Below, piece after piece: positions 6,333 to 8,121 of a stretch of DNA of 8,121 nt. Source of the DNA: Actinomycetota bacterium (GTDB lineage: Bacteria; Actinomycetota; Humimicrobiia; Humimicrobiales; Humimicrobiaceae); the NCBI GenBank assembly GCA_003155275.1, contig PMCC01000017.1:5456-13576 (forward strand), written 5' to 3'. How positions within the stretch are numbered: the stretch's first letter is position 1; every line of letters begins with the position of its first letter. The position numbers and the translations under genes were made by a program. A model generated the notes under the pieces. That model had not been told where the DNA came from. It did no database searches and saw nothing but the letters and a program-made list of their open reading frames with translations.

Positions 6333-6761
6333 ATGGCTTTTTCAAATGCTGAAAAAAATTATTCGACGGAAATCGGACCAAGAACACTTCTTACCGTGGT
6401 CGGAGATTATGCTGTTCTTGATGGCAAATTCAAGATTTCACAGTCAATTGAAATTGATTGTGAGCTGAGAGGAAAACTTACCGTTGATGGGAAAATCACC
6501 ATTCAGCAAAACGGTTTTGTCAGTGCCGACGTTAAGACAGAAGAAGCTGAAATCATAGGCAGATATGTAGGAGACATGGAAGCAACCGGTAATGTTATTA
6601 TAAGGGAAACCGGAGTAGCTATGGGTAATATAAAGACCGATTCTCTCGTAATTAACAAGGGCGGCATCTTCAATGGAAATATCATGAGAATGACTGAAGT
6701 ACAGATTTTGCTTGATGAAAAACTCGCAACTACAGCTATAGTGGAAAAATCGGATATTTAG
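6333..6761 (+). CDS. Bactofilin (polymer-forming cytoskeletal protein)
   Basis: A 142-residue bactofilin (formerly DUF583). After a polar N-terminal tail (1-18) comes the beta-helical core, about 20-125. It shows the regular short hydrophobic strands and Gly turns of the family: LTVVGDYAVLDGKFKISQSI, GKLTVDGKITIQQNGFVSAD, AEIIGRYVGDMEATGNVIIR and DSLVINKGGIFNGNI. Bactofilins self-assemble without nucleotides into filaments on the inner face of the membrane and act in cell shape, division or polarity. A short polar tail ends the protein. There is no transmembrane segment. No peptidoglycan hydrolase gene, the frequent bactofilin neighbour, is adjacent, so its role here cannot be narrowed. GAGGG at 6324-6328 lies four bases before the ATG. 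The gene converges on the membrane-protein gene, with 68 bp between their stops. Confidence 0.93.
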   Translation: MAFSNAEKNYSTEIGPRTLLTVVGDYAVLDGKFKISQSIEIDCELRGKLTVDGKITIQQNGFVSADVKTEEAEIIGRYVGDMEATGNVIIRETGVAMGNIKTDSLVINKGGIFNGNIMRMTEVQILLDEKLATTAIVEKSDI

Positions 6762-6829
6762 GAGGAGCAAGAGAAGGATATTTACTGTGGTTCCAATTTC
6801 ACAGGTGTAAATTATCATTAAACGCCGGG

Positions 6830-7981
6830 CTAAAGACCTTTGTAGTACACGGCAAAAATATTTTTATCAGCATCAGGGCATTCAGGATCTGATGGGTTTG
6901 TTATTACAATCAAGTCTCTTTTTATATAGGCGGCAATGAAAAAACTGTCGCCTTTTTCAAGGGGAGCGGAAATATGGCTTACAAGTGATAATTGTTTTGT
7001 GTCGCCGGACTTTATAAACGGTGAATCCCCTTTAAGATACCCGTCTTTTGACCATTTGATGTTGCCGTCCGCATCAACAAGGTAAGCAGAGATAAATACG
7101 AAAAGACCTTCAGTTGAATCAAGGCAATTAACTATTTCGCTGCTGCCGGCCAAAGTCCCGGATGCTCTCATTTCACTACCGCCTTCAAAAAAACTCCCCT
7201 CCTCAAGCTTTATATCCCGGAATTCTGCAAGCAGGGGGTTTGATGTTTTCACTTTTCCCCAATTGCCCGGAAATCCTGCAACTGCCAAAAATTTTATATT
7301 GTCTTTAAATAAAACATAGTCCATTTCTCCGGTATTTTCTCCATATTTTTCTTTCATAGCCAGCGCTTTTTCCATGTATTCTTTTATGCCTTTCAAATAT
7401 GGATATGTATCATATGCTTTTTTATATTCACTTTCTGCTCTGCTGTATAGCCCATATTTGAAGAATATGTCACCAGTGGACTTAAAATTTTGCGCCTTTT
7501 TAATTTCTTCAAGGGCTTTATCCTTATTTACTTTGGCCGCCTCAATAACTTTCGCTTCGTAGTCTTTATCTATAACATAATCGTAATATTTAATGGCTAT
7601 CTCATATTTTTTATTCTCAAAATTTTCATAAGCCCTCAGAGTCTGATCTTTTATTAAACTTCCGGAAATTAAAACTAGGACAGCTGCGACGAGACAGGCT
7701 GCTGCCCCGATACCGAAACCTTTAGTTCTTCTTCTATGTTTTTTAATATTCAAAAATAAAAGAATTAGAAATAATATAAAAAGTGGAGCACAAAAAATGG
7801 CAAAGATAATTGAAAACCCATATATAAAATCCATAAAATCAATTGCCGTAAATGCAATGATAACTAAAGCAATGGCAAAAGCTGATGAATAAATGCAGAT
7901 AAAAACAACTGACAGGGGCCTTTTGAAAAATACCCTGCTGCCACCATCATTAATGCTGGTTATGCTTTCTGTATCTTTCAT
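6830..7981 (-). CDS. Membrane protein with TPR-like segment and beta-rich C-terminal domain, unknown function
   Basis: A 383-residue protein I do not recognise. Three hydrophobic helices are visible at about 23-47, 52-78 and 90-110. Basic residues at 20-21 and KKHRRR at 80-85 predict, by the positive-inside rule, that the N-terminus and second loop are cytoplasmic and the remaining 270 residues lie outside. Residues 114-212 look alpha-helical and TPR-like (AYENFENKKYEIAIKYYDYV, and GDIFFKYGLYSRAESEYKKA with the Tyr/Ala spacing of TPR helices). Residues about 228-383 look like one or two beta domains with no catalytic motif. A role as an envelope scaffold or solute-binding domain is possible but not shown. 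ATG 7981 is the first start in the frame; the only SD-like AAGG is about 15 bases upstream inside a hairpin. A strong promoter lies just upstream, so it is likely monocistronic or first in its unit. Confidence 0.85.
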   Translation of the reverse strand: MKDTESITSINDGGSRVFFKRPLSVVFICIYSSAFAIALVIIAFTAIDFMDFIYGFSIIFAIFCAPLFILFLILLFLNIKKHRRRTKGFGIGAAACLVAAVLVLISGSLIKDQTLRAYENFENKKYEIAIKYYDYVIDKDYEAKVIEAAKVNKDKALEEIKKAQNFKSTGDIFFKYGLYSRAESEYKKAYDTYPYLKGIKEYMEKALAMKEKYGENTGEMDYVLFKDNIKFLAVAGFPGNWGKVKTSNPLLAEFRDIKLEEGSFFEGGSEMRASGTLAGSSEIVNCLDSTEGLFVFISAYLVDADGNIKWSKDGYLKGDSPFIKSGDTKQLSLVSHISAPLEKGDSFFIAAYIKRDLIVITNPSDPECPDADKNIFAVYYKGL

Positions 7982-7987
7982 GGGATC

Positions 7988-8002
7988 TTAAGGAAACCTT
8001 AA
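7988..8002 (-). promoter_or_regulatory. Inverted repeat at the start of the membrane-protein gene
   Basis: TTAAGG (7988-7993) and CCTTAA (7997-8002) form a perfect 6-bp inverted repeat around a 3-base loop, ending six bases upstream of ATG 7981. It lies inside the predicted 5' leader. In RNA it could fold and hide the only SD-like AAGG; as DNA it could be a small operator. The function is inferred. Confidence 0.4.
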
Positions 8003-8021
8003 AAAGTAATAATTATTTATA

Positions 8022-8051
8022 ATTATAGCTGCAAATCTTCATTTCTGTAAA
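8022..8051 (-). promoter_or_regulatory. Sigma70-type promoter for the membrane-protein gene
   Basis: On the minus strand TTTACA (8046-8051, five of six) and TATAAT (8022-8027, six of six) are separated by 18 bases. Transcription would begin near 8015 and leave a leader of about 34 bases containing the 15-base hairpin at 7988-8002. This is the best two-element promoter match in the window. Confidence 0.5.
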
Positions 8052-8121
8052 TATAACTTTCAAAAAACTGGATGCTTAAATGACTGGCAGCCACAGAATT
8101 AATAAATACACTTAATTTTGC

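Noticed and set aside
6444..6818. Minus-strand ORFs opposite bactofilin
   Set aside because: Antisense to the beta-helix core, no SD, no recognisable features.
8023..8121. Minus-strand open frame of 32 codons from the right edge to TAA at 8025-8023, possibly the 3' end of an upstream gene
   Set aside because: An open run this long is not rare in AT-rich DNA, no motif is present, and the good promoter at 8022-8051 would have to lie inside it.

Overview
The window is AT-rich bacterial DNA holding seven complete protein genes and the 5' end of an eighth, in short transcription units on both strands. Most starts have a clear Shine-Dalgarno (SD), several sigma70-like promoter matches are visible, and there is a bactofilin gene. 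All of this points to a bacterium, not an archaeon. The lineage cannot be fixed from the sequence. No rRNA, tRNA, CRISPR array, transposase or phage gene was seen.

Layout. (1) Positions 1-1308, minus strand: a two-gene unit. A 361-residue protein with a conserved RDHSYGKRDW motif is followed, with a 14-bp overlap, by the N-terminus of a PEP-synthase/pyruvate-phosphate-dikinase-type enzyme that runs off the left edge. (2) A 324-bp AT-rich divergent spacer. (3) Positions 1633-2616, plus: an aldo/keto reductase with an intact catalytic tetrad. (4) Positions 2608-4169, minus: a YjbQ/UPF0047 protein followed by a radical SAM enzyme with SPASM-like C-terminal cysteines. The radical SAM gene ends inside the reductase gene (tail-to-tail, 9 bp) and its reading frame extends 5' of its first ordinary start codon. 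(5) Positions 4453-5472, minus: an exported clan-CD (legumain/caspase-like) cysteine peptidase with an EF-hand-like loop; its ribosome-binding and start region is tandemly duplicated. (6) Positions 5707-6216, plus: an SSAT-like GNAT acetyltransferase. (7) Positions 6333-6761, plus: a bactofilin. (8) Positions 6830-7981, minus: an unrecognised three-helix membrane protein with a TPR-like segment and a beta-rich C-terminal domain, preceded by a good promoter and a hairpin next to the start codon.

How the genes relate. Only two pairs look linked: the RDHSYG-motif protein with the PEP-utilising enzyme, and YjbQ with the radical SAM protein. The other genes look like single-gene units of a chromosomal housekeeping/envelope region. 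No obvious defence or mobile system is present. The most interesting items are the possible functional pairing in unit 1, the missing ordinary start of the radical SAM gene, and the exported caspase-like peptidase with its duplicated initiation region.
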